In this document: positions 14,201 through 25,301 of the stretch, in pieces
Numbering within the stretch: position 1 is the first letter of the stretch
Layout: each line of letters begins with the position of its first letter
From: Phorcus lineatus
Taxonomy: Eukaryota; Mollusca; Gastropoda; Trochida; Trochidae
Length of the DNA: 64,000 nucleotides
Assembly (NCBI GenBank): GCA_921293015.1
Contig: OV121091.1
Span: forward strand, 12,801,755 to 12,865,754
Direction: 5' to 3'
Made by a program: the position numbers and the translations under genes
Notes under the pieces: generated by a model
Seen by the model: only the letters and a program-made list of their open reading frames with translations
What the model was told of the DNA's origin: nothing
The model's database searches: none

Positions 14201-17200
14201 AAAACAATAGGTTACATGCGACGTTTTATGAAAAAGGTAGATTAGGAACACGCAATTGATTGTTAACCATTTTAATGAAATGCTTTTTCTTCAGTAAAAC
14301 AATGCAGCATGCCTACAGACATAATTCTCCTGCTTGATGGTTCTGGCAGTGTCTCGGCTGACGATTGGATAAATCAATTAAGTTTTGCAGAAAGATTTAT
14401 TGAAACTCTTGACATCAAACCAGACGGAATCCGTGTTGGAGTTGTCACGTTTGGCAAAGTCATAGGAGACGTCATTGGACTTGAACCCTTTGTTTCCAAA
14501 TCTGAGTTGAAAACGCTCCTTAGAGGTTTAGTACAACCAATGTCTAAGACCAATACTGCATTGGGTATAGAGCAAGTTCGAGAACTTTTCAGGCATCAGG
14601 GACGTCCAGACGTGGCCTACAAGGCTGTTGTGCTAACTGATGGCCAATCTACAAACAAAACACAAACCATCAAACAAGCCGAAATTGCAGAGAGTGACGG
14701 GATCGTCATGACGGCTGTTGGCATTGGTAGAGATATTGACATGGCAGAACTGAAGGCAATCGCAAGCTCTGAAAAGCATCTATTTAATGTCTCTGACTTC
14801 GAATCTCTACCTGGACTTCTGGAAGACCTCACGCAAGGCATATGTAGAGTTGAGGTGAATTTGGGTGAGTAAAGTAAAGTTGATACTCAAAGTTGATGTA
14901 CTAAATTCTATGGTTGCTGATTTTAATAGCTGATCACGATCTTCTTATTTCCAAAATTTTTATTGCCAAAATATATACCTACAAAGTTGTTTACCATTGG
15001 CACCGAGTTCCTATAGCTTTTCAAATGATATATAGATGTAAAAGTTAAATGTTTTATGTATCAAGTATTCTTTAAAAATAACGAACTGAAGATTGGTCTT
15101 CATATAAGTTCATTACCAACCGGTGTCACAACATAGTGATCATCGGGGTAACTTATACGTTGTATTTGTAAATGAGGTTAAAACAATAGGTTACATGCGA
15201 CGTTTTATGAAAAAGATAGATTTGGAACACGCAATTGATTGTTAACCATTTTAATCAAATGCTTTTTCTTCAGTAAAACAATGCAGCATGCCTACAGACA
15301 TAATTCTCCTGCTTGATGGTTCTGGCAGTGTCTCGGCTGACGATTGGATAAATCAATTAAGTTTTGCAGAAAGATTTATTGAAACTCTTGACATCAAACC
15401 AGACGGAATCCGTGTTGGAGTTGTCACGTTTGGCAAAGTCATAGGAGACGTCATTGGACTTGAACCCTTTGTTTCCAAATCTGAGTTGAAAACGCTCCTT
15501 AGAGGTTTAGTACAACCAATGTCTAAGACCAATACTGCATTGGGTATAGAGCAAGTTCGAGAACTTTTCAGGCATCAGGGACGTCCAGACGTGGCCTACA
15601 AGGCTGTTGTGCTAACTGATGGCCAATCTACAAACAAAACACAAACCATCAAACAAGCCGAAATTGCAGAGAGTGACGGGATCGTCATGACGGCTGTTGG
15701 CATTGGTAGAGATATTGACATGGCAGAACTAAAGGCAATCGCAAGCTCTGAAAAGCATCTATTTAATGTCTCTGACTTCGAATCTCTACCTGGACTCCTG
15801 GAAGACCTCACGCAAGGCATATGTAGAGTTGAGGTGAATTTGGGTGAGTAAAGTAAAGTTGATACTCAAAGTTGATGTACTAAATTCTATGGTTGCTGAT
15901 TTTAATAGTTGATCACGATCTTCTTATTTCCAAAATTTTTATTGCCAAAATATATACCTACAAAGTTGTTTACCATTGGCACCGAGTTCCTATAGCTTTT
16001 CAAATGATATATAGATGTAAAAGTTAAATGTTCATGGTTTATGTATCAAGTATTCTTTAAAAATAACAAACTGAAGATTGGTCTTCATATAAGTTCATTA
16101 CCAACCGGTTTCACAACATAGTGATCATCAGGGTAACTTATACATTGTATTTGTAAATGAGGTTAAAACAATAGGTTACATGCGACGTTTTATGAAAAAG
16201 GTAGATTAGGAACACGCAATTGATTGTTAACCATTTTAATGAAATGCTTTTTCTTCAGTAAAACAATGCAGCATGCCTACAGACATAATTTTCCTGCTTG
16301 ATGGTTCTGGCAGTGTCTCGGCTGACGATTGGATAAATCAATTAAGTTTTGCAGAAAGATTTATTGAAACTCTTGACATCAAACCAGACGGAATCCGTGT
16401 TGGAGTTGTCACGTTTGGCAAAGTCATAGGAGACGTCATTGGACTTGAACCCTTTGTTTCCAAATCTGAGTTGAAAACGCTCCTTAGAGGTTTAGTACAA
16501 CCAATGTCTAAGACCAATACTGCATTGGGTATAGAGCAAGTTCGAGAACTTTTCAGGCATCAGGGACGTCCAGACGTGGCCTACAAGGCTGTTGTGCTAA
16601 CTGATGGCCAATCTACAAACAAAACACAAACCATCAAACAAGCCGAAATTGCAGAGAGTGACGGGATCGTCATGACGGCTGTTGGCATTGGTAGAGATAT
16701 TGACATGGCAGAACTGAAGGCAATCGCAAGCTCTGAAAAGCATCTATTTAATGTCTCTGACTTCGAATCTCTACCTGGACTCCTGGAGGACCTCACGCAA
16801 GGCATATGTAGAGTTGAGGTGAATTTGGGTGAGTAAAGTAAAGTTGATACTCAATGTTGATGTACTAAATTCTATGGTTGCTGATTTTAATAGTTGATCA
16901 CGATCTTCTTATTTCCAAAATTTTTATTGCCAAAATATATACCTACAAAGTTGTTTACCATTGGCACCGAGTTCCTATAGCTTTTCAAATGATATATAGA
17001 TGTAAAAGTTAAATGTTCATGGTTTATGTATCAAGTATTCTTTAAAAATAACAAACTGAAGATTGGTCTTCATATAAGTTCATTACCAACCGGTTTCACA
17101 ACATAGTGATCATCAGGGTAACTTATACATTGTAAAGAATACATTTTTAAAGAATATATATATATAAACTCTTCAAAAAAGGAAACTTGACTTTGACTTT

Positions 17201-20200
17201 CAAAGTTCAATATAAAGACCACAGATGCAAGTTAAACATTGGAATGAAAACTAAAACGCTGTTTGAAGATCTCTGTTCAGTATATTTTATTCAGAATAAG
17301 CATGATCTTGAAATGCACAGGTGCACAAGTGTTTCAACATCACAGGGGTGCACAAATGTCAGTATCGGGTATGGCCAATATTGGCATTGATTATTGCTTG
17401 GCACCAACGACCCATGGGATGCAATCAAGTTGTCAGTCACAGCCTGTGGAATGTTCTGCCATTCGTGCTGAAGTGCTGCAAGAGATGCTCAATTGGTGGC
17501 AAATCTGGTGACCTGGCTTGCCATGGCAATGTCTGGACATTGTTACGCTGTAAAAAGTCTTGACAAACAAGACATGTGGTCAAGCATTGTCCTGCTGAAG
17601 GAGACCACCATGGACGTTGACGTGAGGAATAATGTAAGGCTGTAGGATCAAGTTCCTATACCGTACTCCTGTGAGCCTACCCACAACATGCACAAGGGGT
17701 AACCTAACACCATGACGAATCCCGGCCCACACCATGACACTCCCACCTCCAAATGGGACAACCTCCTGAACACAGTTGGCAGCATAACGTTCTCCACGAC
17801 GTCGGTATACACGTGCACGTCCATCACTTCGTCGAAGCAGAAAACGGGACTCATCAGTGAAGAGAACGGTTCTCCACCTTGCACGTGCCCATCCCATCCT
17901 CTGTTGGCACCACTGGAGACGTTCCACCAGATCACGTTGCGTAAAACGGGAAGTTCAGCCTCTCTCAGCCTGTTGCGTACCGTGTGGTCGGAAATTCGAT
18001 GCAGGCCTGGTATCTGCGTTGTTGTTGACGTTGCTGTCCTGGAGCGTTCCCGAAGGTGGAGCAGTCGGATGTACTGATCTTGGGCCCGAGTAGTCACCCT
18101 TGGTCTGCCTGACCTTGGCCTATCATCAACGCTGTTTCGGGTGTTGAAACGGGTCCACCATGAAGAGATGGTCTGTCTGGACACGCCAAAGTGTGTTGCA
18201 ACATCTCGCTGCGTCGCTATGGTTTTTTCTACCCCTAAAGCAGACGTGTCTACATGTAAACCTTCATGATTCCATGCTGCACGTGCTTTGGCAGAAAATG
18301 CATATGGACGAATCGCTCGTTTTCGTCCCTGAACACAACGTAAACTGTTTGGGTCATTGTTTTTGGTTAATTTACACTTTTGAGCAAGCCTTTCTTTAAA
18401 TAACAGGTATGTATCGTGAAAAAAATTGACCCGTTTTGAAAAAATCAATTTCGCATGAATGTCAAGTTTCTTTTTTTGAAGAGTTTACATCGATAGAGGC
18501 ACAACAAATGTAAAACAATTCTAATAATTACAAAATCAACTCTATTTCCCAAGAGTTTCTGAATAATTTAAACACATCTTGAAAATTTGTCAACATTACG
18601 TTAGTTTGCAGTTTGTTATCAGCATTGACGCGCATGCAATCAAAGTACGTCTTAACTCCAGTCCGCATTTCTGAAATAACCTTCATTAGCATATCACGTG
18701 ACATGCAAAACTGCTACCGTTTGTAGTAACGATTCGAGCTATCAAACTTCAGGACTCGTAGATATTAAAATCAAGAGTTTTCGGTGACGGTAATTGTTTC
18801 TTAAGGGGGGGGGGGGAGTATTATCTGGTTATCCACTCAGTTATGAAGATGATGACATGCGTACATTTCTTATTTTGCAAAAAAAACTAAAGTAACGCGA
18901 TGTTGTTATAACCGAACTAGCCGTTGCGTCAATTGTTCTGTCAGATTGTGACGTCATAAAGTATGAATGCACGAGGTATAACAGCAAAATTTTCTGCATT
19001 CATCGAGAAATGGTTGCATGGTTTTTAGAGCTCTCGTCTAATCAGAATCGCCGAAAAACGTGTAACAACATCATTATGTAATTATATTGATATGTTTAGT
19101 TTGTTTCTCACTATAGCTCTAATAAATTTTAGTTTCAGAATGCAAACCTATATTTCTCTTTGCAAATGGCATAACTGATCGCCAATATGAGAAAGGAGCT
19201 ACGATAGCTGTAACCAATATCAAGTTCAACTCTGTATTAACTGGTGAGAGCAGATTGGAGTTACTGAGTCACTCAGGAGCTGACTTTGGTGAACAACTCT
19301 CCATCAATATGACCTTTAAAATGCCTTCCCTCCTTCCGAGAAGAAATCCATTCTTTTGGCCTTTACAACCTCTTGTTTCCAACTGTGAATCCTTGATGAA
19401 GGGAAAGAGGCCATCAATTTCGATCCTTGTTGGACCAAGCATAGTTGAAATGGCAGTTAAGACAGAAAAAGACGATAAACATGTCTCCTTCAACATGTCA
19501 GTGGTATGTTAAAGCGAAAATGCGTCCACAATAGAAATGAGACTAATGGAAATCAACCCATGTTCAGTGGTTGTTTGGCAAGAGTAATTGTCTGCAAACA
19601 CCATTCCTTTTGCCCCGGTCGATAACGATATGTCTCATTTCCATTGTGAACGCAGTCTCCATTTAAGTTTTCTTTCAATTGTATTTTTACTTATGCAGCT
19701 GAAGCAATACCATCTTCCGAAACCGTTCCCCAACAGTGTTTTCATACTGACAGTGCTGTCGCAATCTAAGCAGTATATATATTCTGTGAACATCCAGAAG
19801 ATTTGCATCTTTGCACATGTGCGATTTTGCAGTTAAAGAGTCATATCTTTGTCATGGGTTTTGTCAATTTAATAAAAAATCACATTCGTTAGCATTTCAT
19901 TAAAGCAAAATAGACTAAGCTATCCTAAGACGAAATTAAATGATTTATTGTTATTTGGAACGCCCTCATTTGCAAACATATGTTTGTATCATAAATCAAT
20001 GCGTATTGTCACAATCACTATTTCAGATAAGTGGTAACAACACAGTGACGTTGACGTATGATGGTTCAGACGTTGTGGCCAGGGTTAATGGTGTGGAGGA
20101 GACCAAACCTTTAGCTGGTAAACGAAATTCGTTTTGATGGAATACATCCCAATTGATGTCCTAGTAAAAAGTTCAAATAAAAGTAAACATCGGATGTTTT

Positions 20201-21351
20201 ATCGTTGACATAACCGATATTGTAAAAATTTTAAATGAATGTGTGGAACGAACTCTTTAAGTTTAAGGGTTTATAGAGCTCACGATTCGATTGTTCCACA
20301 TTTACAAAATCCACAGGCTATTCAATACAACTAGCCATCTATTTATAAATGAAAAAATCTAAAAACTGGTGTCAACACCAGATCACTATATATGTCATTG
20401 TTTCTTAAAACCTTGACTTCAAAATTCCAAATATGTAACACAAAATTTCATGTTTGTTTTGGAGCGAACAATAAAATTTCTTCAATATACCAATTTTGAA
20501 AAGTCATCCATAAGGATACTAGGTTGAGATATCGTATTGTTGTTTTACAGGAGACATAATGAAAAGAGAGACGGGGATTTCCCTTGGACTGTGCACAAGA
20601 TTTCCACCATTTGTTGGTAAAATTGAGGATGTAAGCAAAAGTGACCGGTTAAATGTGGTAGATATGGACGTCCGCTTATCTTATGTTCCACAGAAGACGT
20701 CGCTGGTGGTAATTCAAGTGATACGTCTTAAGGAATGCATGATCCTCAGGGAGATAGGCTCTATCAAATGCATTGGCAGGTTTTACTGTATGAGGAGGAG
20801 ACCTAAAGGAACTTCAGCTTGAAAATTGTCAACGTCCAAACCTTCACAAATCTAATGGTTTATTCTCCTAACATAACGTGACCATTAACCCTTTACCAGT
20901 TGTTGATCAAATGATATCATAAGAATGAACCCTATCCTATGGATTTTCAAGCATATTAACTAAAATATTCTGACCAAAAATTTTCACTGTTCCTTGAATT
21001 ATTTTGAGCTGTATGTATCGACGCTCATTTATAAACACTTCGGTAAGATGTTTTATGTAATAGAAATTTAAAGTCGATGATTTTTAATGCCCCTAAGATT
21101 GTTTCAGTTTTGCAAACTGCTCCTTCACCTAAATCATTCTCTTTTTGTAGAGAATTGATTTCACTGTAAATGTTTTTATTTTAACTAAAAGTTTCTTCTT
21201 TTCTGTGTTGTTTTGGTTTGTGAAATAAGCCTTTATTGTCAAAGTTATAGTCACACAATTTGTGCAGTGTTTTTTCAAAGAACTTTTTTTTTAATTTCAG
21301 ATCGAGATCTCTAGGTGTGGGGCTAGTACTGGTGCACATGGACACGTTTAA
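8165..21351 (+). CDS. Gene B: secreted protein with nine tandem VWA domains and a C-terminal LamG-like domain (14 coding exons)
   Basis: Join 8165-8219, nine 570-nt exons (8386-8955, 9371-9940, 10356-10925, 11341-11910, 12326-12895, 13311-13880, 14295-14864, 15274-15843, 16259-16828), 19139-19503, 20027-20117, 20551-20630, 21301-21351. The sum is 5772 nt, an uninterrupted frame of 1923 residues. Residues 1-18 are a signal peptide, 19-1728 nine VWA domains of 190 residues, 1729-1923 a LamG-like domain. All VWA copies keep the MIDAS residues (DGSGS, a Thr in KTNTALG, Asp in LTDGQS), so metal-dependent binding is expected. VWA plus LamG is the Pif/BMSP shell-matrix architecture, but no chitin-binding exon was found in this gene. 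Extracellular matrix role is inferred. The true number of VWA exons joined in mRNA is not provable from sequence, because any cassette can be skipped in frame. Confidence 0.75.
8386..8955 (+). CDS. Gene B VWA exon 1
   Basis: Phase 1-1, bounded by TTCTTCAG and G|GTGAGT. Encodes KQCSMPTDIILLLDGSGSVS onward to ICRVEVNLG. Copies 1 and 2 have Ile in the GRDIDIAEL segment where all others have Met. If the intron is retained the frame ends two codons after the exon with TAA. Confidence 0.88.
9371..9940 (+). CDS. Gene B VWA exon 2
   Basis: Same protein sequence as copy 1 (IILLLD, DIDIAEL). It is preceded by the full-length intron end that copy 1 lacks. Confidence 0.88.
10356..10925 (+). CDS. Gene B VWA exon 3
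   Basis: IILLLD and DIDMAEL type. Silent GAG in LLEDLTQ is shared only with copy 9. Confidence 0.88.
11341..11910 (+). CDS. Gene B VWA exon 4
   Basis: IIFLLD type, shared with copies 6 and 9. Silent CTTCTG in GLLEDL is shared with copy 7. Confidence 0.88.
12326..12895 (+). CDS. Gene B VWA exon 5
   Basis: IILLLD type with a private Leu-to-Ile change (VREIFRHQG). The intron end carries TAATCAAATG, shared with copy 8. Confidence 0.88.
13311..13880 (+). CDS. Gene B VWA exon 6
   Basis: IIFLLD type. Silent CTA in AELKAIA is shared with copy 8. The following intron has lost one base. Confidence 0.88.
14295..14864 (+). CDS. Gene B VWA exon 7
   Basis: IILLLD type preceded by the TAATGAAATG intron end that otherwise goes with IIFLLD copies, so it looks recombinant. 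The following intron has a 6-bp deletion and reverts to the GTGTCAC / CGGGG variant of introns 1 and 2. Confidence 0.88.
15274..15843 (+). CDS. Gene B VWA exon 8
   Basis: IILLLD type with the TAATCAAATG intron end of copy 5 and the silent CTA of copy 6. Confidence 0.88.
16259..16828 (+). CDS. Gene B VWA exon 9
   Basis: IIFLLD type with the silent GAG of copy 3. Last cassette; its phase-1 donor joins the LamG exon at 19139 after a 2.3-kb intron that holds a Tc1/mariner insertion. Confidence 0.88.
17167..18485 (-). mobile_element. Tc1/mariner element with TA target duplication
   Basis: Both ends carry the inverted repeat AACTCTTCAAAAAA(A)GAAACTTGAC in opposite orientation, with TA at 17165-17166 and 18486-18487 as the target duplication. 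Length 1319 bp, within the usual Tc1 range. It encodes a broken transposase on the minus strand. It lies in the last large intron of Gene B, about 30 bp beyond the VWA array edge. Confidence 0.92.
17480..18448 (-). pseudogene. Tc1-like transposase, frameshifted and stop-bearing
   Basis: The N-terminal part shows the helix-turn-helix segment (ATHFGVSRQTISSWWTRF) and the RPRSGRPR linker. The catalytic part, in another frame from ~17930 down, has FTDESRF (first Asp) and QQDNA (second Asp). DNARPH is cut by a stop where TGA replaces the Arg codon CGA, and the third acidic motif SPDLPPIEHL is still readable near 17481-17510 in a shifted frame. At least one frameshift and one CpG-type nonsense change make it inactive. 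Confidence 0.88.
18806..18815. repeat. Poly-G run
   Basis: About ten consecutive G in otherwise AT-rich intron sequence; likely length-variable. Confidence 0.8.
19139..19503 (+). CDS. Gene B LamG exon a
   Basis: The acceptor TTTCAG joins phase 1 to VWA9. It encodes ECKPIFLFANGITDRQYEKG.., then SINMTFKM, a 16-residue loop with a PRR dibasic, LVSNC and PSISILVG, ending phase 0 at GTATGT. Every block lines up with the ends of Gene A's giant exon (CKPSVHYTFDKG, LNMTYRM, LVTNC, PSIMILTG), which identifies it as the same LamG-like fold without the giant insert. Confidence 0.8.
20027..20117 (+). CDS. Gene B LamG exon b
   Basis: 91 nt, phase 0 to 1, encoding ISGNNTVTLTYDGSDVVARV.. Gene A has a 91-nt exon at 34746-34836 with QLVYDGS at the same place. 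Acceptor TTTCAG, donor GTAAAC. Confidence 0.8.
20551..20630 (+). CDS. Gene B LamG exon c
   Basis: 80 nt, phase 1 to 0, encoding GDIMKRETGISLGLCTRF.. to FVGKIED. Same length and motif (G-I-x-L-G-x-C .. G-x-I-E) as Gene A exon 34386-34465. Reading through the GTAAGC donor would instead extend to TGA at 20820-20822 with 63 unrelated residues. Confidence 0.72.
21301..21351 (+). CDS. Gene B terminal exon
   Basis: A strong acceptor (T8 tract, AATTTCAG) is followed by IEISRCGASTGAHGHV and TAA. GKIED + IEISRC restores the expected LamG ending with a final Cys, as in Gene A (GEIEE + FILYQC). A polyadenylation signal follows 109 bp later. Confidence 0.65.
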   Translation: MEISRCGASTGAHGHV

Positions 21352-21459
21352 AGAAAGAGTGCTTCTATTGACTCTTCCATGCATTTTAATTATTTGTGGT
21401 TCAAATGGATTTCATGTTTGATTATCAAATACATTGGCAAGCCTATTCATTTTACCCGG

Positions 21460-21465
21460 AATAAA
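21460..21465 (+). terminator. AATAAA polyadenylation signal of Gene B
   Basis: Canonical AATAAA downstream of the terminal-exon stop codon; supports the spliced 3' end. Confidence 0.5.
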
Positions 21466-22439
21466 TTCTTTTCTGAAACCGTGGTGTGTCTGTGGTTGTC
21501 AAACTGTTTCGCACCTTCATACTGTTAAGCCGAGTCTGTTTACCTTTCGATTGACATTGTAGGAAAAATGTCCATTTTTCCGATGGTAAACACTACAAAT
21601 AACAGTTATCTTCTATCTTCCCATTACAAACGAAATGAAATTGTGATTCATCACTGAATTAACCTTGCCTAAGTTTTAAGCTTCCGGTTCCTAATTATAG
21701 AACTCCACTGAAGGAGATTACGCTCAAAACAGGGGAGATAACTGACCTTCTTGGTTGAATATCCTTTCCAGGAGAACAATTAAGTTAAGTTGACTTAAAG
21801 AGGATTGTGTTGTTAAGTCTTCATCGTTTTAAAAACACGTTGACGTATGTGATTGACCCGGATACCTCTTATTAAGACACATCTAGAGCTCTTCTGAGCG
21901 GAATTGGTTTGCGCAGGAACTGACCCCAAAGGATTATATAGCACCGGTATGAACGTTTAATTGTCAGGAAACTGTATTTTGTAACTTGAGGCTTTCAGTC
22001 CAATGTACAATGACGTTCCATTTTCGACACTTAATCTTGGCTTGCTGATAACATCTTTTCCATGAAAAATCGAATAACAAAATTTTAAACAATGATTGCC
22101 TTTCTTTTGTTATCAGTGCCATATGCTTTTACTATTACTCTCCCGTGATTTTTACTCTTCATGTTTTCCTATTGATTTTTTTTTTAAAACGCCTTCAAAT
22201 GCGTATGATATGGCTTTCCTTCCCCTCATTGCAGAGATTCTTGCCAACAAACCTAACAGTTGGAACTAGTTAAAAGCAAGTCGTTTTGAAACATATAACA
22301 CTTATTACGTCTCTTATAACATGAAACCTTATGGGAAAATTGTTTTGAACATAATTGTGAAAAAAATACATTTGGGTTTCCGTTTCCTATAATTTCATTC
22401 GCCTTATAACACGTGTTAGATTTCCTTATTCAAAATGAC

Positions 22440-22830
22440 ATGAAAAGGTTTACGTGGTCTAGGAATGTAAAAATCTGATTAGATACAATCATAATTAGTT
22501 GTGCGATCAGCGACGCCGTTTCAAATGTTATCATTCATATCGTCTGAGTTATTTCCGTAAGCTTTTCAAAATCTAATCTTTATTCGAATATTGCATTTTT
22601 AGCCACTTTTCAAGTACACGCGACTCATTAGCGACTGCATCATTGCATATATAGGCCTGTGTGACAACACATATATTATTCATGCATTCGGTGTTTTCAT
22701 TGGCTGAAATATTGCAAGGTAATTCAAGTTGCAATATTATGCCGAAACTCGAGAAGAACTCTTATCAAAACAGAGGTTGTACGAGGCTACCTCTTTTGGG
22801 AGAGAATGGCCTTTGCAATGCTGATGAAAT
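22440..22830 (-). mobile_element. Foldback-type dispersed element, copy 1
   Basis: In inverted orientation it matches 33.8-34.2 kb: TTGTGCGATCAGCGACGCCG, GAATATTGC, a block near TTGCAATATTATGCCG, and AACAGAGGTTGTACGAG..TTGGGAGAGAATGG. Non-coding; ends are approximate. Confidence 0.6.
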
Positions 22831-23061
22831 TGTTAATACACCAAATCCGTTTGATTCTGGTTGAATGGTGGTCATATTGTCATTTTTATAATAACCCTTG
22901 TCAATATTGTAAATTTTTTACTTATTTTTTCATATCTTTAATTTGATATTGATAAGTTGAATAATTAAAACAAAAAACAAATAACCAGAAATAAAATTAC
23001 CATTTAAAAGTTTTGTGTAAGTTATTTTGCCAAAAAACTCTTAAATAAGAGTATATTTCTC

Positions 23062-23182
<121 letters not shown>

Positions 23183-23568
23183 GATTGAGAAGAGATTTAG
23201 ATCAACTGGCCTTTGACTGTACATTTGTATTCAGCATATATGTTACCATGAGGGGACAAGAATATTGATTTTGACGAACGACACCTTCTTTATAAATGAT
23301 CATATAAATAATATCAAGTTATATTATTCTAATGTTAATTTTTTGGTTCTGATTTTGATTTAATTTTTATATTGCTCTGTGCTCATGTTCCTATTAAATT
23401 ATTAAGCATTTTATTTTAGTATTACTTTTAAGTTAGGCCGAACATACCTAAAGCTCTCACTGAACGTGTCCAAGAGTTGGGTAAGGTGCCTAGATTTACT
23501 TCATGGTGGCTTTTAAAATACTAACCAATATTAGCCTCATGAATTACCTATGACCATGCCATTTATTG

Positions 23569-23900
23569 ATGACTGTGACATCGTTAGCTGGTTCCGCAAA
23601 GGAAACTGCTTTCGAAGTTGATATAGAAACAAGTTCACAGTACATTTAGAATATTTTGAAAATTCAACATCGAAATATTGCAAGAAATCTAGAGAGGATG
23701 ATCGATGTTCCTTGGACCATACACTACAAGATACTACATTATTGATGATCTCGACATTGTTAGCTTTTACCGCATAAGAAACTGCATTCAAAGCTTGTCT
23801 AAGTTGATATAGTCAACAAGTTCACAGTAAATTTTGAAAATTTTGAAAACTCAACGTCGAAATATTGCATGAAATCTAGGCAGGATAATCGATGTGCTGC
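23569..23900. repeat. Diverged direct duplication of ~165 bp
   Basis: Blocks at ~23569-23735 and ~23744-23900 share GACAT(C/T)GTTAGCT, GAAACTGC, GTTGATATAG, AACAAGTTCACAGTA, CAAC(A/G)TCGAAATATTGCA and GAAATCTAG..GGAT in the same order. Non-coding. Confidence 0.75.
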
Positions 23901-24347
23901 AAATTTCTCTAGCTTCTCTTTGATTTTTTAACCAATAGCAAGGGCCCTGTAGATGTATCTTCCTAGATTACTTTAACCAAACTTTTAACAAACCACACTA
24001 AAGCTGAACTTCTTTTTTCTTCATATTGGATAAAAATAACTATCTTTCTTTCAACTATCAATAAAACTCGTAAATGAACAAAAAGAATTCTCGCGGCGTT
24101 CATATTTATCTTATGCTTAACAAATCGATCAAACACGTGTATCAGTTGCAAATGTCAGTGTTTTCATCACCATTCGATGACTTGCGCTTATTTCGTTTTC
24201 AAATCTAGAACAAAGAAAAAAACAACATCAAGAATCATGCTGGATTATAACAGGTAAAGCCAGATATGTTAGTAAGAATACATAGATAATAATAGATAGA
24301 TGAAAATATTTGAAATCTAATGTGTAGCATCTATACAAGTACGAGTG

Positions 24348-24352
<5 letters not shown>

Positions 24353-24426
<74 letters not shown>
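24353..24426. repeat. (AT)n microsatellite
   Basis: Long pure AT run. Confidence 0.97.
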
Positions 24427-24429
<3 letters not shown>

Positions 24430-24746
24430 CTATACTAATATAGATATACATATTATTATTATTATATTTGTAAATTCAACAAAATATAACATAACCAACT
24501 TCTTCATAACCAACTTCTTCAGCCAAGTTGGTTTTTGAATTTCGAAATATCGAAGTCTGAAACGTATACAAAAAACTATTTTTTGAGAGACATTGTAAAA
24601 AGCATTATACTAATTTTATACTAAAACAAGAAAACGATCTGAATTATTAATCACCAAACTTTAACAACAAAAGCATGATCTGCCTTTCCCAAACCCTCTG
24701 TAATTATTTCAATAAAAGAAAGATTGCCCAATTTTGAAATTTTTAC

Positions 24747-25301
24747 CTTCACAGAGATTGCTGATATAAGTCTCGACTTTCTTTGTAACCCTCAAGCCAT
24801 CGAAGTCAGAAACCTTGAATACGTCCTTTGAGGACGTTGCTATTCCGTTGAGTACGGCATCGGTTGTTCTATTTCCAACATCAACAGCTATCATGTGAAC
24901 ACCCTCAGCCTTAGCAAGATTGGCTTCTGAAATGATTTGAGAAGGTTGCTCATAATTGTTATTGGTGATAATCACTGCGATCTTTTGGGTGTTTGGTCGT
25001 CCTTCATTTCGAAACATCTGTCTCGCTTTTGCAATAACCCCGGCTGTGTTCGGCTCAAGCCTCGGATGTGCCAGTGTGGGTAGGAGAGATCGCAGTGTTT
25101 CCTTGCTTTGGTTAAAATTTAGTTGGTCGCCAACGATGGAACGAAGGACAATCAATCCGACCTTGACCCCTGAGGGCTGAACGTCCAGTTTGTCCAACAG
25201 TTCGCTTACAAGGGCTACTTCACTTGACCAATCATGTCTTGAGATGCTGTCTGAACCATCCAATAAGAATAGAACATCCGCAGGCACTCTGCAAGGGGGT
25301 T
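24747..25301 (-). CDS. Gene 2 VWA3 exon
   Basis: 555 nt. Encodes EPPCRVPADVLFLLDGSDSI.. to YISNLCEG. DGSDS is intact but the later Asp is replaced (VIITNNNYEQ). The donor GTAAAA is usable; if skipped, the frame continues 12 residues to a TGA at 24709. Confidence 0.85.

Larger units (their letters stand above)
8321..17134 (+). repeat. Tandem array of nine ~985-bp units, each holding one VWA exon plus intron
   Basis: Cassette starts lie 985, 985, 985, 985, 985, 984, 979 and 985 bp apart. Introns are as well conserved as exons; differences are scattered single bases, a 1-bp deletion in the intron after copy 6 and a 6-bp deletion in the intron after copy 7. The first unit lacks about 45 bp just upstream of its exon that every other unit has, which marks it as the array edge. 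The right edge is at about 17134, after ACTTATACATTGTA. Confidence 0.97.

Noticed and set aside
8321-17134. The array as an assembly artefact
   Set aside because: Not excluded, but unit-specific substitutions, a 1-bp and a 6-bp deletion and a distinct first unit argue that at least most copies are real.
20631-20822. Coding extension of Gene B past GTAAGC to TGA 20822
   Set aside because: The extension does not resemble a LamG end, while a spliced exon at 21301 supplies the expected IEIxxC ending and a polyA signal. Kept only as an alternative.
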